Source: a bacterium (GTDB taxonomy: Bacteria; Acidobacteriota; Thermoanaerobaculia; Multivoradales; J023). Taken from it: a DNA stretch of 64,000 nucleotides. Below, one piece after another: positions 23,324 through 30,354 of this stretch. The stretch covers positions 1 to 64,000 of the forward strand of contig JAAELT010000177.1 of NCBI GenBank assembly GCA_024226315.1. Direction: 5' to 3'. Under the pieces are notes generated by a model. The model was not told the origin of the DNA, made no database searches, and saw only the letters and a program-made list of their open reading frames with translations. The position numbers and the translations under genes are program-made. How positions within the stretch are numbered: position 1 is the first letter of the stretch; every line of letters begins with the position of its first letter.

Positions 23324-24301
23324 GTGCGGCGGCACTGGCGAAAGTCCGTGATCGGGCTACTGCTGGGAATTCTCTTCCTGTGGCTGAGTCTGCGCCATGT
23401 CGAATGGGCGAGGGTGAGATCGGCGCTCGGCGCGGTCGATCTGCTTCTGTTCCTCGCGGCCTTCCTGGTCGGACAGACCTCGAACTGGGTTCGCGCTTGC
23501 CGCTGGCGCCTGCTGTTGGCGCGCCCGGTGCCGGTCGGTGGTTTGTTTGCCGCCACCATGATCGGTTATTTCGCCAACTTTGCCCTGCCGGCGCGCCTCG
23601 GCGAGCTCTTCCGAGTCGAGCGGCTGAAGCGGGCTCACGGCGTGCCGCGCGGTCGAGGGCTGGCCTCGCTGGTGGCCGAGAAAGTGCTCGACGGCCTGAC
23701 CCTGTGCGTGATCCTCGGCGGTATTCTGCTGGTCAATGACTTTCCTGCCTGGGTGTCTTGGGTCGCCTATGCGAGCTTCGCGCTCTTCGGTGGTGCGCTC
23801 ATGGCGATCCTCGTCTTCCTACGCTACCGGCAGTGGGCTCTCGCCCTTGTCCGCCGGCTGCTCTCGCCCTTCGGCCGCCTGTCCACCTCTGTGCTGCATT
23901 TCGCCGAGTCCGCCGCCGAGGGTCTCGAAACTCTCCGCCGGCCGGCGAGCTTCATCAGCAGTCTGCTGCTCTCCTTCGCCGTCTGGGCGATCGAAACCGT
24001 CGCCGTGTGGACTCTGCTGCGCGCCGCCGGCCTCGATCTCGGCCTGGAGGCGGCCCTTTTCGTGGTCACCATCTTGAGCCTCGGCATGCTGGTGCCGTCC
24101 CCGCCCGGGTTCGTCGGCACCTACGAGTACTTCGGCAGCCGCGCCCTCGGCCTGCTCGCCGTCGACGCCTCCGCCGCCCTGGCCGCGACCTTCCTGCTGC
24201 ATCTACAGTTCCTGTTCGCCACGGTGGTCGTGGGTGTCGCGTGTCTGCTCTGGACGGGGGTGGGTTTCGGGGCGCTCAGGGAGGGAGTCACCGAGGAGTA
24301 G
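23324..24301 (+). CDS. AglD/LPG-synthase-TM family membrane protein (UPF0104)
   Basis: 325 residues, GTG start one base after the asparagine synthase stop. About eight membrane segments, with LFLAAFLVGQTSNWVRACRW, ARLGELFRVERL and PSPPGFVGTYEYFGSRALG, which are landmarks of the lysylphosphatidylglycerol-synthase membrane region family. Members have been linked to lipid-linked sugar transport or glycosylation, but biochemical roles are poorly known. Being last in the operon, it might help move or modify a lipid-linked intermediate. Confidence 0.8.
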   Translation: MRRHWRKSVIGLLLGILFLWLSLRHVEWARVRSALGAVDLLLFLAAFLVGQTSNWVRACRWRLLLARPVPVGGLFAATMIGYFANFALPARLGELFRVERLKRAHGVPRGRGLASLVAEKVLDGLTLCVILGGILLVNDFPAWVSWVAYASFALFGGALMAILVFLRYRQWALALVRRLLSPFGRLSTSVLHFAESAAEGLETLRRPASFISSLLLSFAVWAIETVAVWTLLRAAGLDLGLEAALFVVTILSLGMLVPSPPGFVGTYEYFGSRALGLLAVDASAALAATFLLHLQFLFATVVVGVACLLWTGVGFGALREGVTEE

Positions 24302-24611
24302 GGCGAGGATCGTCGACGGGCCGGGTAGTCAAGGCGGCGTCATTGGCATCCGGCCTCCATCCGCATGCCCAACCGAGGAATTTTGGTCGATCGCAAAGAT
24401 CGGCGAGCTCTTTCACGTCTTACATCTCTATAGAGATGGTGGTATAGAGATGGTGGAGTCCGCTCGGGTTCACCCTCCAGCGCTCTCGACCGAGGGCCTT
24501 GACAGCTTTAACCTGGAGGTTCAAATGAAATTGCTGCGAGTTGCCGCGGAGAGTGGGAAGCCTGCGGCTCTACCGCCGAGCCAAGAAGGCTGGACATATC
24601 GAGGTGGCCAA
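24302..24611 (+). other. 310-bp interval without a convincing gene, with a 14-bp tandem duplication
   Basis: The region between the glycan operon and the XRE gene is open in the XRE frame but shows no recognisable protein before 24525. It contains the palindrome CTCTATAGAG (24426-24435), an exact tandem duplication at 24429-24456, a TTGACA box near 24501 and a strong ribosome site (TGGAGG) before an alternative ATG at 24525. No toxin partner for the XRE protein is visible. Confidence 0.5.
24429..24456. repeat. perfect 14-bp tandem duplication
   Basis: TATAGAGATGGTGG occurs twice without a gap (24429-24442 and 24443-24456). The first copy overlaps the palindrome CTCTATAGAG. It lies upstream of the XRE gene and could be an operator pair or a simple slippage product. 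Confidence 0.6.
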
Positions 24612-24989
24612 ATGAGTGAGAAGAAACCCGAGACCTTCGATGACCTCTACCGGCAGGCGAAGGCTCACGACGACTATTGGATTGCCGACGCCGTTCAGGC
24701 GTTCACCGAGAGGGTTTTCCAGCTCATGGAGGAACAGAAGAGCACCCGGAGCGAGCTCGCTCGGCGTCTCGGCACCACGCCGGCGTACGTCACCAAGATT
24801 CTGCGCGGCAATGCCAACTTCACCCTCGCCAGCATGGTCAAGCTGGCAAGGGTCTTCGGAACGGATCTTCGTATCGAGCTCACCCCGCGGGAACGCTCGC
24901 GTCAGAAGTCCACCCGGCCTTCCGCACGCGGCTCCGCCGGAGAAGGGGCCTATCCAGCCGACGGCATGGCCGCCCGGCCGGCCAGATAG
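24612..24989 (+). CDS. XRE-family helix-turn-helix regulator (orphan antitoxin-like)
   Basis: 125 residues. ATG 24612 has GAGGTGG upstream; an in-frame ATG at 24525 with a better ribosome site (TGGAGG) would add 29 residues, so the start is uncertain. The HTH occupies about residues 45-90: STRSELARRLGTTPAYVTKIL followed by NFTLASMVKLARVFG. The C-terminal tail is Arg/Ser/Gly-rich. Family members are either antitoxins or solitary regulators; no toxin gene adjoins it, so this one is orphan by context. Confidence 0.75.
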   Translation: MSEKKPETFDDLYRQAKAHDDYWIADAVQAFTERVFQLMEEQKSTRSELARRLGTTPAYVTKILRGNANFTLASMVKLARVFGTDLRIELTPRERSRQKSTRPSARGSAGEGAYPADGMAARPAR

Positions 24990-25173
24990 CACTGAGTGGC
25001 AACAGCGGGGCCAAACCCGGCGGCTATACTGACGCGCGAGCTGGTGACGGCTTGCGGGTAGGGACGGCGAGAGCGGGAGGTGGCGTGGCTGTTGTCGGTT
25101 CTGGAGGCGGGAGGCGAGGATCCTTACACCGAACGATGACTCTGTTTCCTGGGGCTGGTTGGGGACTAGGCCG

Positions 25174-25204
25174 TTGACGCAGTAAGTCAATGGCTTATAA
25201 TTGA
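25174..25204 (+). promoter_or_regulatory. sigma-70 promoter and overlapping operator of the BrnT/XRE pair
   Basis: TTGACG (25174-25179) and TATAAT (25196-25201) are 16 bp apart. Overlapping inverted repeats, TTGAC-N7-GTCAA (25174-25190) and TCAAT-N8-ATTGA (25187-25204), cover the -35, spacer and -10, as expected for toxin-antitoxin autoregulation. The GTG start of the toxin lies only 7 bases past the -10, so its mRNA would be nearly leaderless. Confidence 0.65.
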
Positions 25205-25207
25205 AGA

Positions 25208-25495
25208 GTGCAGTTCGAGTGGGACGAGTCGAAGAACCTCGCCAACCAGCGCAACCACGGCCTCTCGTTCGAGGAGGCCCGCCAGTTGTTCGAATCGGGC
25301 GTTGACTACCTCGAGATCTTCGACGCCGAGCACTCCGACGATGAAGACCGCTTCTACGCTATCGGTCCGATCCGGCGCGGCATCGTACTCGTTGTGTGGG
25401 TAGATCGAGGCGAAGACATCGTAAGAATCATCAGCGCACGAATGGCAACTCGGCGAGAGTCCGAGCTCTTTCGTGCACGAGCGCGAGATCTCTAA
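25208..25495 (+). CDS. brnT: BrnT family toxin
   Basis: 95 residues, GTG start. FEWDESKNLANQRNHGLSF, followed by a central YAIGPIRRGIVLVVWV and ISARMATRRE, matches the BrnT/COG2929 family, RelE-fold ribonuclease toxins that block translation. The stop shares one base with the start of the next gene (TAATG), giving tight coupling. Usually the partner is a ribbon-helix-helix BrnA; here it is an XRE protein. The mRNA has almost no leader. Confidence 0.9.
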   Translation: MQFEWDESKNLANQRNHGLSFEEARQLFESGVDYLEIFDAEHSDDEDRFYAIGPIRRGIVLVVWVDRGEDIVRIISARMATRRESELFRARARDL

Positions 25496-25785
25496 TGGAC
25501 GAAATCCCAGAACTGTCGGAAACCGACTTGAAGTCGGCCATCCCCGCAAGTCAGCGCCGTCGCCTCATGAGTGGCAAGTTCGAGAGTGGCGAAGACATTT
25601 CAGCGCTCCGTCGCTTCGTCGGGCTGTCCCAGATTCGCTTTGCTGAGGCACTTGGAATCAGCGTTCATACCCTGCGTAACTGGGAGCAGGGTCGCCGCAA
25701 GCCGGAAGGGCCAGCCGTGGCTCTCTTGCGGATCGCTGCTCGACACCCTCGGATCATTCGCGAGAACCTGAAACAGGCTGCGTAG
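25495..25785 (+). CDS. XRE-family antitoxin paired with BrnT
   Basis: 96 residues. The N-terminal part is acidic; the HTH in the second half, FVGLSQIRFAEALGISVHTL followed by RNWEQGRRKPEGPA, is of the NadS/HigA type. The close coupling to brnT (one-base overlap) and the operator upstream indicate that it is the antitoxin and repressor of the pair. HTH proteins of this type normally accompany HigB/RelE toxins, so the combination is a partner swap within the toxin superfamily. Confidence 0.85.
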   Translation: MDEIPELSETDLKSAIPASQRRRLMSGKFESGEDISALRRFVGLSQIRFAEALGISVHTLRNWEQGRRKPEGPAVALLRIAARHPRIIRENLKQAA

Positions 25786-25849
25786 GACCCGTCAAGGGCG
25801 TTGGCGCCCGGCTCGGCTGGTACACTCCCGGACGGAGGGACCGCGCCCA

Positions 25850-26200
25850 ATGACGTCCGATCCGCCGAAGGTCTTCATCAGCTACAGCCACGCCGACGAG
25901 GCGTGGAAGGCGTCGGATCCTGCGCGGCGATGAGCACTTCAGCTGGAAGAAGCTCGGCGCCTTCGGCGCCGAGCTGACGGCGCTCGCGGGTTTCTTCGAG
26001 CGCCCCTGGGACCGGCCCGAACCTCGGCTCACCGCGGCGGCTCAGGCGTGGCTCTTGAACGATGCCGGCTTCGTCCTGGGCGCCCTGGGCCGGTTGCCGG
26101 AGGCCGTCCAGCCGATGCGAGCGGGGTTGGAAGCTCTGATTGCCGAGGAGAACTGGAAGCAGGCCGCCGCCGCGGCCGACCTCGCCGCCGCCGCTCCGCT
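25850..26200 (+). pseudogene. remnant of a TIR-TPR protein gene (internal deletion and 3' loss)
   Basis: ATG 25850 starts MTSDPPKVFISYSHADEAWK, the beginning of a TIR domain, but the frame stops at 25931 after 27 codons. Immediately after, in another frame, comes a stretch with DEHFSWKKLGAFGAEL, ALAGFFERPWDRPEP, LNDAGFVLGALGRLPEAVQPM and LEALIAEENWKQAA, typical of the TPR region of large TIR/NTPase/TPR proteins. The entire middle of the gene is gone and the TPR part also breaks off near 26200. Such proteins are signal-transducing NTPases, some with anti-phage roles. The remnant is not expected to be functional. Confidence 0.7.
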
Positions 26201-26251
26201 AGATTCCCGATACAGCTGTTCTGGAATACGAATCTGTGCTAGGTTGATGGA

Positions 26252-26455
26252 ATGAAGACGAGTATAGATATTCCAGAGGAAGAGCTGGAAGAAGCTCTTC
26301 GCCACACTCGAGCTCGGACAAAACGAGAAGCCGTGGTGACCGCTCTTACAGACTTCAACCGTCGCCGCCGGTTGGCGAAGGTCGTCGAGAGCTTCGGGAC
26401 CTTCGAGCACTTCTTGACCCACGAGGAGCTGAGCCGGCTGCGGGAGGAAGGCTGA
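26252..26455 (+). CDS. vapB: VapB-type antitoxin
   Basis: 67 residues. MKTSIDIPEEELEEALRHT followed by TKREAVVTALTDFNRRRRLA is the ribbon-helix-helix and linker of the VapB (DUF2191) antitoxins; the C-terminal half, with FGTFEHF and EELSRLREE, should wrap the toxin. Its stop shares a base with the vapC start (TGATG). The pair likely represses its own promoter, whose exact boxes I could not place. Confidence 0.88.
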   Translation: MKTSIDIPEEELEEALRHTRARTKREAVVTALTDFNRRRRLAKVVESFGTFEHFLTHEELSRLREEG

Positions 26456-26862
26456 TGGCCGCCGGCACCAGCCGGGTGCTCGTCGACACTTCGGCCTGGA
26501 TCGACGCTCTCCGCCCCGACGGAGACCGGACGGTTCGTGCCAGCGTGCGCGCCGTGACCAGCGAGGGTACGGCAGTACTGTGCGACATGGTGCTTCTCGA
26601 GCTGTGGAACGGCGCGCGAGGCGACGCCGAGGCCAAGGTTCTCGGACAGCTCGAACGCGACCTCGAGAGCGTCGCCACGACTGCCGAGGTCTGGCGCGCC
26701 GCCATCGACATGGCTCGAGCTTGCCGAAGAAGAGGCATCACCGTTCCCGCGACCGATCTTCTGATCGCCGCCTGTGCACAGGAGCACGGCCTGACACTCC
26801 TCCATCGCGACGCGCATTTCGATCTCGTCGCTGACGCCAAACCAGAGGATCAATCCTCCTGA
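26455..26862 (+). CDS. vapC: VapC-type PIN-domain ribonuclease toxin
   Basis: 135 residues. LVDTSAWIDALRPD carries the first acidic residue, LLELWNGARGD the conserved Glu, and ATDLLIAACAQEHGLTLLHR plus DAHFD the other acidic residues of the Mg-dependent PIN nuclease. Family members cleave tRNA or rRNA. The gene ends at 26862 and is followed by the repeat region. Confidence 0.9.
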   Translation: MAAGTSRVLVDTSAWIDALRPDGDRTVRASVRAVTSEGTAVLCDMVLLELWNGARGDAEAKVLGQLERDLESVATTAEVWRAAIDMARACRRRGITVPATDLLIAACAQEHGLTLLHRDAHFDLVADAKPEDQSS

Positions 26863-26889
26863 CCGAGAGGGTCTTCGCACTCAACGCGA

Positions 26890-26906
26890 CCGTCGCGAGG
26901 GTAGCG
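26890..26906 (-). repeat. inverted copy of the array core
   Basis: Read on the minus strand this is CGCTACCCTCGCGACGG, 16 of 17 matches to the array core CGCCACCCTCGCGACGG, lying 29 bp before the first direct unit. A transcript across both could fold core against core. Confidence 0.6.
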
Positions 26907-26934
26907 ACCGATCCCGCCCCTGGAGAACATCCGC

Positions 26935-27180
26935 CGCCACCGGCGCGACGCCTTCATGCCGCCAGCAAAATCCGCCGCCACCCTCGCGACGGGTTTTGGC
27001 CGCGGCGAGAATGCCTCGCCACCCTCGCGACGGATTTTGGCCGCGGCGAGAACACGTCGCCACCCTCGCGACGGACTTTGGCCGCGGCGAGAATGCTCCG
27101 CCACCCTCGCGACGGGTTTTGGCCGCGGTGAGAATGCTTCGCCACCCTCGCGACGCATTTTGCCCCAGGGGCAAAATGCG
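26935..27180 (+). repeat. 41-bp tandem repeat array, six units
   Basis: The core CGCCACCCTCGCGACGG starts at 26976, 27017, 27058, 27099 and 27140, exactly 41 bp apart, with a degenerate first unit at 26935. Each unit continues with TTTTGGCCGCGGCGAGAA and a 3-6 base variable joint. The last unit turns into a palindrome. There is no coding periodicity and no long unique spacer, so it is a minisatellite rather than CRISPR. Confidence 0.85.
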
Positions 27181-27184
27181 TCGC
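27150..27184. repeat. 35-nt perfect palindrome with one-base centre
   Basis: GCGACGCATTTTGCCCC at 27150-27166 is exactly complementary to 27168-27184, with A27167 at the centre. The left arm begins in the sixth tandem unit, so the palindrome looks like a unit whose second half was replaced by an inverted copy of its own first half. It might form a cruciform in DNA or a stable hairpin in RNA; a T-run follows only at 27200-27204. Confidence 0.85.
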
Positions 27185-27225
27185 ATCGGTCTGGCAGAGT
27201 TTTTGACGAATCTGAGAAGAGCAAG

Positions 27226-27273
27226 AAAAAGCCCGGGCGACCGACGGTTCAAGGAACCGGCGGCCGCCCGGGC
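27226..27273 (-). terminator. intrinsic terminator of the orphan gene
   Basis: On the minus strand GCCCGGGCGGCCGCCGGTTC pairs with its complement across a 3-base loop (18 paired positions, two mismatches, 27231-27273) and is followed by TTTTTCTTGCTCTTCT. It lies 25 bases past the stop at 27299, a textbook Rho-independent terminator. Confidence 0.85.
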
Positions 27274-27298
27274 AGGGCAGGCTAGATACCGATCGAAA

Positions 27299-28135
27299 CT
27301 AGGCTACAGATTCCGAAGGCGCCGTCTCCGCGGGCTCGGCCGGAGAAGCGGGCTCCTCCGTTTCCGAACCGTCAGAAGACGCGTCGCCTGCTTCCTCAGC
27401 GGCACCGTCACCTTCCTGGCGACGATGAGACCGGCGAGAGGACGTCCGGATCTGATCAGCGAGCTCGTGCTCGCCGGCCAGGCGGAAGACGCTCTCCAAG
27501 GTCTGAGCCAGCCACGGGAACACCCGGTCGAACTCGGCGATCGCCTCGTTCTTGCGAATCCGGGTTTCCTTCGCGGCCTTCCGCCGCCGCTCGAGCTCGG
27601 CGCGCACCTCCCCGAAACCGGTCTTCTCGGTCTCCAGGTCGAGTGCCATCTCCCCGAAGTCGATGGTCACGCCACCGACCCGGATCGATGCCTGATCACC
27701 CTCGGGCTCACGGAGAAGCTGGATCGTGTGCTCCACTTCCCGCAACAGATCCTCGCCGTAGCGAGGAGTCGGACCCGAGTACGCGCCCAGCTCGAAACCG
27801 CGCTTCTGGCCGTAGACACCGCTCAGAGTCTGGCGCACCCAGACCTGCTGGCCGTAGAGGCCGGCGGTGACTTCCGTGTTGCGGTTCCGCTGGTTGGAAT
27901 ACCGCACCAGGTTGCGGACGTGAGCGTCCTCGGCCGTGACGATGCCCGACCGCACCGCCACGAGGTCGCTCTCCAGACGCTCGAAGAGCATCCGGTAGCG
28001 GAAGACGACCTCGCCTTCCGCCGGCTCGCTCTGATCCGCGTCCAGACGGTCGGCGACGGTGTCGCCGAAGATCTGGAGCGAGGCCAGAACTTCCTTGGCC
28101 ATGCCAAGGCGCTGTGTGTTCTGCTTGAATCTCAT
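27299..28135 (-). CDS. protein of unknown function with acidic C-terminal tail
   Basis: 278 residues. The frame extends upstream, but ATG 28135 has AAAGGAGAA ahead of it and begins MRFKQNTQRLGMAKEVLASL. The N-terminal 230 residues are soluble, helical and charged, with VWVRQTLSGVYGQKRGFELG and ARYxEDLLREVEH-like text near the middle (PRYGEDLLREVEHTIQLL). The last 45 residues are Glu/Ser/Pro/Ala-rich and look disordered. I do not recognise the family. It has a consensus promoter, an operator-like direct repeat, a leader of about 190 bases and a strong terminator of its own, so it is a monocistronic unit, separate from the toxin-antitoxin genes. Confidence 0.75.
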   Translation of the reverse strand: MRFKQNTQRLGMAKEVLASLQIFGDTVADRLDADQSEPAEGEVVFRYRMLFERLESDLVAVRSGIVTAEDAHVRNLVRYSNQRNRNTEVTAGLYGQQVWVRQTLSGVYGQKRGFELGAYSGPTPRYGEDLLREVEHTIQLLREPEGDQASIRVGGVTIDFGEMALDLETEKTGFGEVRAELERRRKAAKETRIRKNEAIAEFDRVFPWLAQTLESVFRLAGEHELADQIRTSSRRSHRRQEGDGAAEEAGDASSDGSETEEPASPAEPAETAPSESVA

Positions 28136-28304
28136 GAGAGATTCTCCTTTCGTACAGGTTGGTTTTTCGAGGCCACCGGCGCGACGGGCCCTTACCTCCG
28201 CGCACCGGCCGGGACCGCTCTCGCGGCGCCCTTCGTAGCTCTGTCGTCGATTTCGTGCCTCCTTTCTCCCGCGCCGCGGGGACCGAGCCGCGGGCCGCTT
28301 TCTA

Positions 28305-28325
28305 CGTAACGCTTCCCGCGTAACG
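28305..28325 (-). promoter_or_regulatory. CGTTACG direct repeats, possible operator
   Basis: Two identical 7-bp repeats with starts 14 bp apart lie at about +1 to +21 of the orphan-gene transcript, where a bound repressor would block initiation or elongation. Confidence 0.35.
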
Positions 28326-28331
28326 GACAGT

Positions 28332-28359
28332 AGTATACACGAAGGTTTTCTTCTGTCAA
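28332..28359 (-). promoter_or_regulatory. sigma-70 promoter of the orphan gene
   Basis: On the minus strand TTGACA (28359-28354) and TATACT (28337-28332) are separated by 16 bp. It is the best consensus promoter of the window and gives a leader of about 190 bases before ATG 28135. Confidence 0.65.
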
Positions 28360-28475
28360 CCTGGATCGAAACTTTTTTTGTGACGCCGCTGTGGCGCCAG
28401 ACGGCAACCACACTTTCGGGACTGTCCCCGATCTGGCCGTTGCCACGCGGGGCGCCACGAAGGTAGCCTCGGCCC

Positions 28476-29621
28476 ATGTCACAGATCCCCCTCACGCGCC
28501 CGCTCATGGGCGAAGAAGAGCTGTCCGCCGTCGGCCGGGTGCTCGACAGCGGCTGGCTGACCCAGGGCCCGCGAACCGCCGACTTCGAGGCCGCGGTGGC
28601 GGCCGCCAGCGGTACCCGCCACGCGGTGGCCACCAACTCGTGCACCACGGCGCTCGACGTCATGCTGCGCTGCCTCGGCGTCGAGCCCGGCGACGAGGTG
28701 GTGGTGCCGTCTCTGTCGTTCGTCGCCACCGCCAACGTCGTCCTGATGCAAGGGGCGACGCCGGTCTTCTGCGACGTCGACCTCGAGACCTACAACCTCG
28801 ACCCGGCGGAGCTCGACGGCCTGATCGGCGACAAGACGAAGTGCATCATGCCGGTGGATCAGATGGGCATGCCCTGCGACATGGATGCGATCTTGGAAGT
28901 AGCCAACCGCCACGGCGTGCCGGTGGTCCAGGACGCGGCCTGCGCGCTGGGCAGCTCCTACAAGGGCGAGCCGGTGGGCGGCCGGGCCAGGGCCGCCTGC
29001 TTCTCCTTCCACCCGCGCAAGCTGGTGACCACCGGCGAGGGCGGCATGATCGTCACCGACGACGAGGACTTCGCCCGGCGGTCGCGCGCCGTCGTCTCGC
29101 ACGGCGCGTCGGTCGACGAGGAAGCCAAGAACCGGTCGAAGCGCGCGGTGCTGGTGGATCACGACGTGCTGGGCACCAACTACAGGCTCTCCGACGTCCT
29201 CGGGGCGATCGGCGTCGAGCAGATGAAGCGGCTGCCGGAGATGGTCGCGCGGCGCAACCGCTGGGCGGCGCTGTACGCGGAGGTGCTGGGTGAGGAGCCC
29301 CGCATCGTGACGCCGAAGGCGCCCGCGGGCTCACGCTCGAATTGTCAGTCCTACTGCGTACGCTTGCGGGGAGCGAGTGCCGAGCAACGCGACGAGATCG
29401 TGCACCGTCTGCGGACGGCCGGGGTGCAGTGCACGCCGGGGATCCAGCCGATCCACCGCTTCACCCTGTACCGGGAGCTGTACGGCGACATCTCGCTGCC
29501 GCGCACCGAGCGGGCCGCGGACTCGACGCTCATCGTGCCGCTCTTCCCGCAGATGTCGGAAGATCAGGTCGTCACCGCGGCCGAGGCGCTCATCGAGGCG
29601 GTGCGGGAGCTGGCGACCTGA
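28476..29621 (+). CDS. DegT/DnrJ/EryC1 sugar aminotransferase
   Basis: 381 residues. IPLTRPLMGEEELSAVGRVL at the start, GVEPGDEVVVPSLSFVATAN, VVQDAACALGSSYKGEP and SFHPRKLVTTGEGGMI, in which Lys is the PLP-binding residue; the pattern is close to perosamine-synthase-type enzymes (C4 or C3 transamination). It stands alone on the plus strand between the accessory patch and the end of the long minus-strand operon, 13 bp from the convergent methyltransferase. Confidence 0.9.
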   Translation: MSQIPLTRPLMGEEELSAVGRVLDSGWLTQGPRTADFEAAVAAASGTRHAVATNSCTTALDVMLRCLGVEPGDEVVVPSLSFVATANVVLMQGATPVFCDVDLETYNLDPAELDGLIGDKTKCIMPVDQMGMPCDMDAILEVANRHGVPVVQDAACALGSSYKGEPVGGRARAACFSFHPRKLVTTGEGGMIVTDDEDFARRSRAVVSHGASVDEEAKNRSKRAVLVDHDVLGTNYRLSDVLGAIGVEQMKRLPEMVARRNRWAALYAEVLGEEPRIVTPKAPAGSRSNCQSYCVRLRGASAEQRDEIVHRLRTAGVQCTPGIQPIHRFTLYRELYGDISLPRTERAADSTLIVPLFPQMSEDQVVTAAEALIEAVRELAT

Positions 29622-29634
29622 ACATGACAGCCGA

Positions 29635-30354
29635 TCAGCACGGCTTGATCAGCACCGCCAGTCGATGGGTGCGCAGCGGCGGGAAGGCCTCGAGGAGCTC
29701 CGCCAACCAGGAGCTCCACGGCGCCACCCGGCGGGCGATCGGCGGCGCCAGGGTCACCGAGCGGATCGGTCCTTGGAGGCCGGGAAAGAGCCGGCGGATC
29801 TGGCGCCGGCCGATACCCGCCACCTGACGGTTTCTCGGGCTGTCGAAAGCGAAGTCGTACCACAGCAGCGCCCCGCCCGGTGCCAGGACCCGTTCGACCT
29901 CGCCGGCGAGGCGCCGGCGGACCCCCGGATCGAGCACCGAGGTGAAGACGGTGGACGCGATGACCAGCTCGAAGCTCCCCTCACGCCAGGGCAGCGCGGC
30001 GGCGTCGGCGAGGCAGAGCCCGGCCGCGGGCAGGCGCCGCCTGGTGGCGTGGGCTCGCAGGAGATCGATCTCGGCGCCCCGCAGGCTGCTCTCTTTCACT
30101 CCCCAGGCGAGCAGCTCGAGCAGCCAGCCGCCGTTGCCGAAGCCGATCTCCAGACAGCGCGTGTCCTCGCGCGGGAACAGGTCCAGCTGTCGCAGGAGCT
30201 TCGCGGCGAGGCGTCGCCGGGTGTGTCGCGCCAGCTGCTCGGCGGGATTCCACGTCGCATAGAGGCCCGGCGCGTCCCGCTCACGCCGCCGGTTCTCCGC
30301 CAGGATCCGGGAGCGCTCGCCGGACGACCCACCGGCTGCCGGTTCGCGGCTCAC
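29635..30354 (-). CDS. class I SAM-dependent methyltransferase, last gene of the long operon
   Basis: 239 residues. GTG 30354 is preferred because its GTGA overlaps the stop of the upstream glycosyltransferase. Motif I is TRCLEIGFGNGGWLLELL, with FELVIASTVFTSVL and VERVLAPGGALLWYDFAFDS after it. A Methyltransf_11-like fold; the substrate is unknown, a sugar hydroxyl or terminal group being plausible from context. Confidence 0.82.
   Translation of the reverse strand: MSREPAAGGSSGERSRILAENRRRERDAPGLYATWNPAEQLARHTRRRLAAKLLRQLDLFPREDTRCLEIGFGNGGWLLELLAWGVKESSLRGAEIDLLRAHATRRRLPAAGLCLADAAALPWREGSFELVIASTVFTSVLDPGVRRRLAGEVERVLAPGGALLWYDFAFDSPRNRQVAGIGRRQIRRLFPGLQGPIRSVTLAPPIARRVAPWSSWLAELLEAFPPLRTHRLAVLIKPC

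Larger units (their letters stand above)
26863..27298. other. 436-bp non-coding repeat region between convergent genes
   Basis: This stretch between vapC (rightward) and the orphan gene (leftward, stop 27299) holds, in order, an inverted core copy, a six-unit 41-bp tandem array, a 35-nt palindrome and the terminator of the leftward gene. Frames remain open on both strands because the unit lacks stops, but 41 is not a multiple of three and the encoded peptide repeats change frame, so no protein is claimed. Confidence 0.7.
28136..28475. other. 340-bp divergent intergenic region
   Basis: The minus-strand side holds the promoter at 28332-28359 and a long leader for the orphan gene, with two CGTTACG direct repeats (28305-28311, 28319-28325 on the + strand as CGTAACG) just past the expected start of transcription. 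For the plus-strand aminotransferase at 28476 I see no clear promoter or ribosome-binding site. Confidence 0.6.

Noticed and set aside
26935..27180. CRISPR array
   Set aside because: The conserved part takes up nearly the whole 41-bp period and only 3-6 bases vary; there are no unique spacers and no cas genes.
26850..27252. repeat proteins encoded on the minus strand of the 41-bp array
   Set aside because: The 41-bp period shifts the frame each unit, several frames are open simply because the unit has no stop, and the region overlaps vapC and the terminator.
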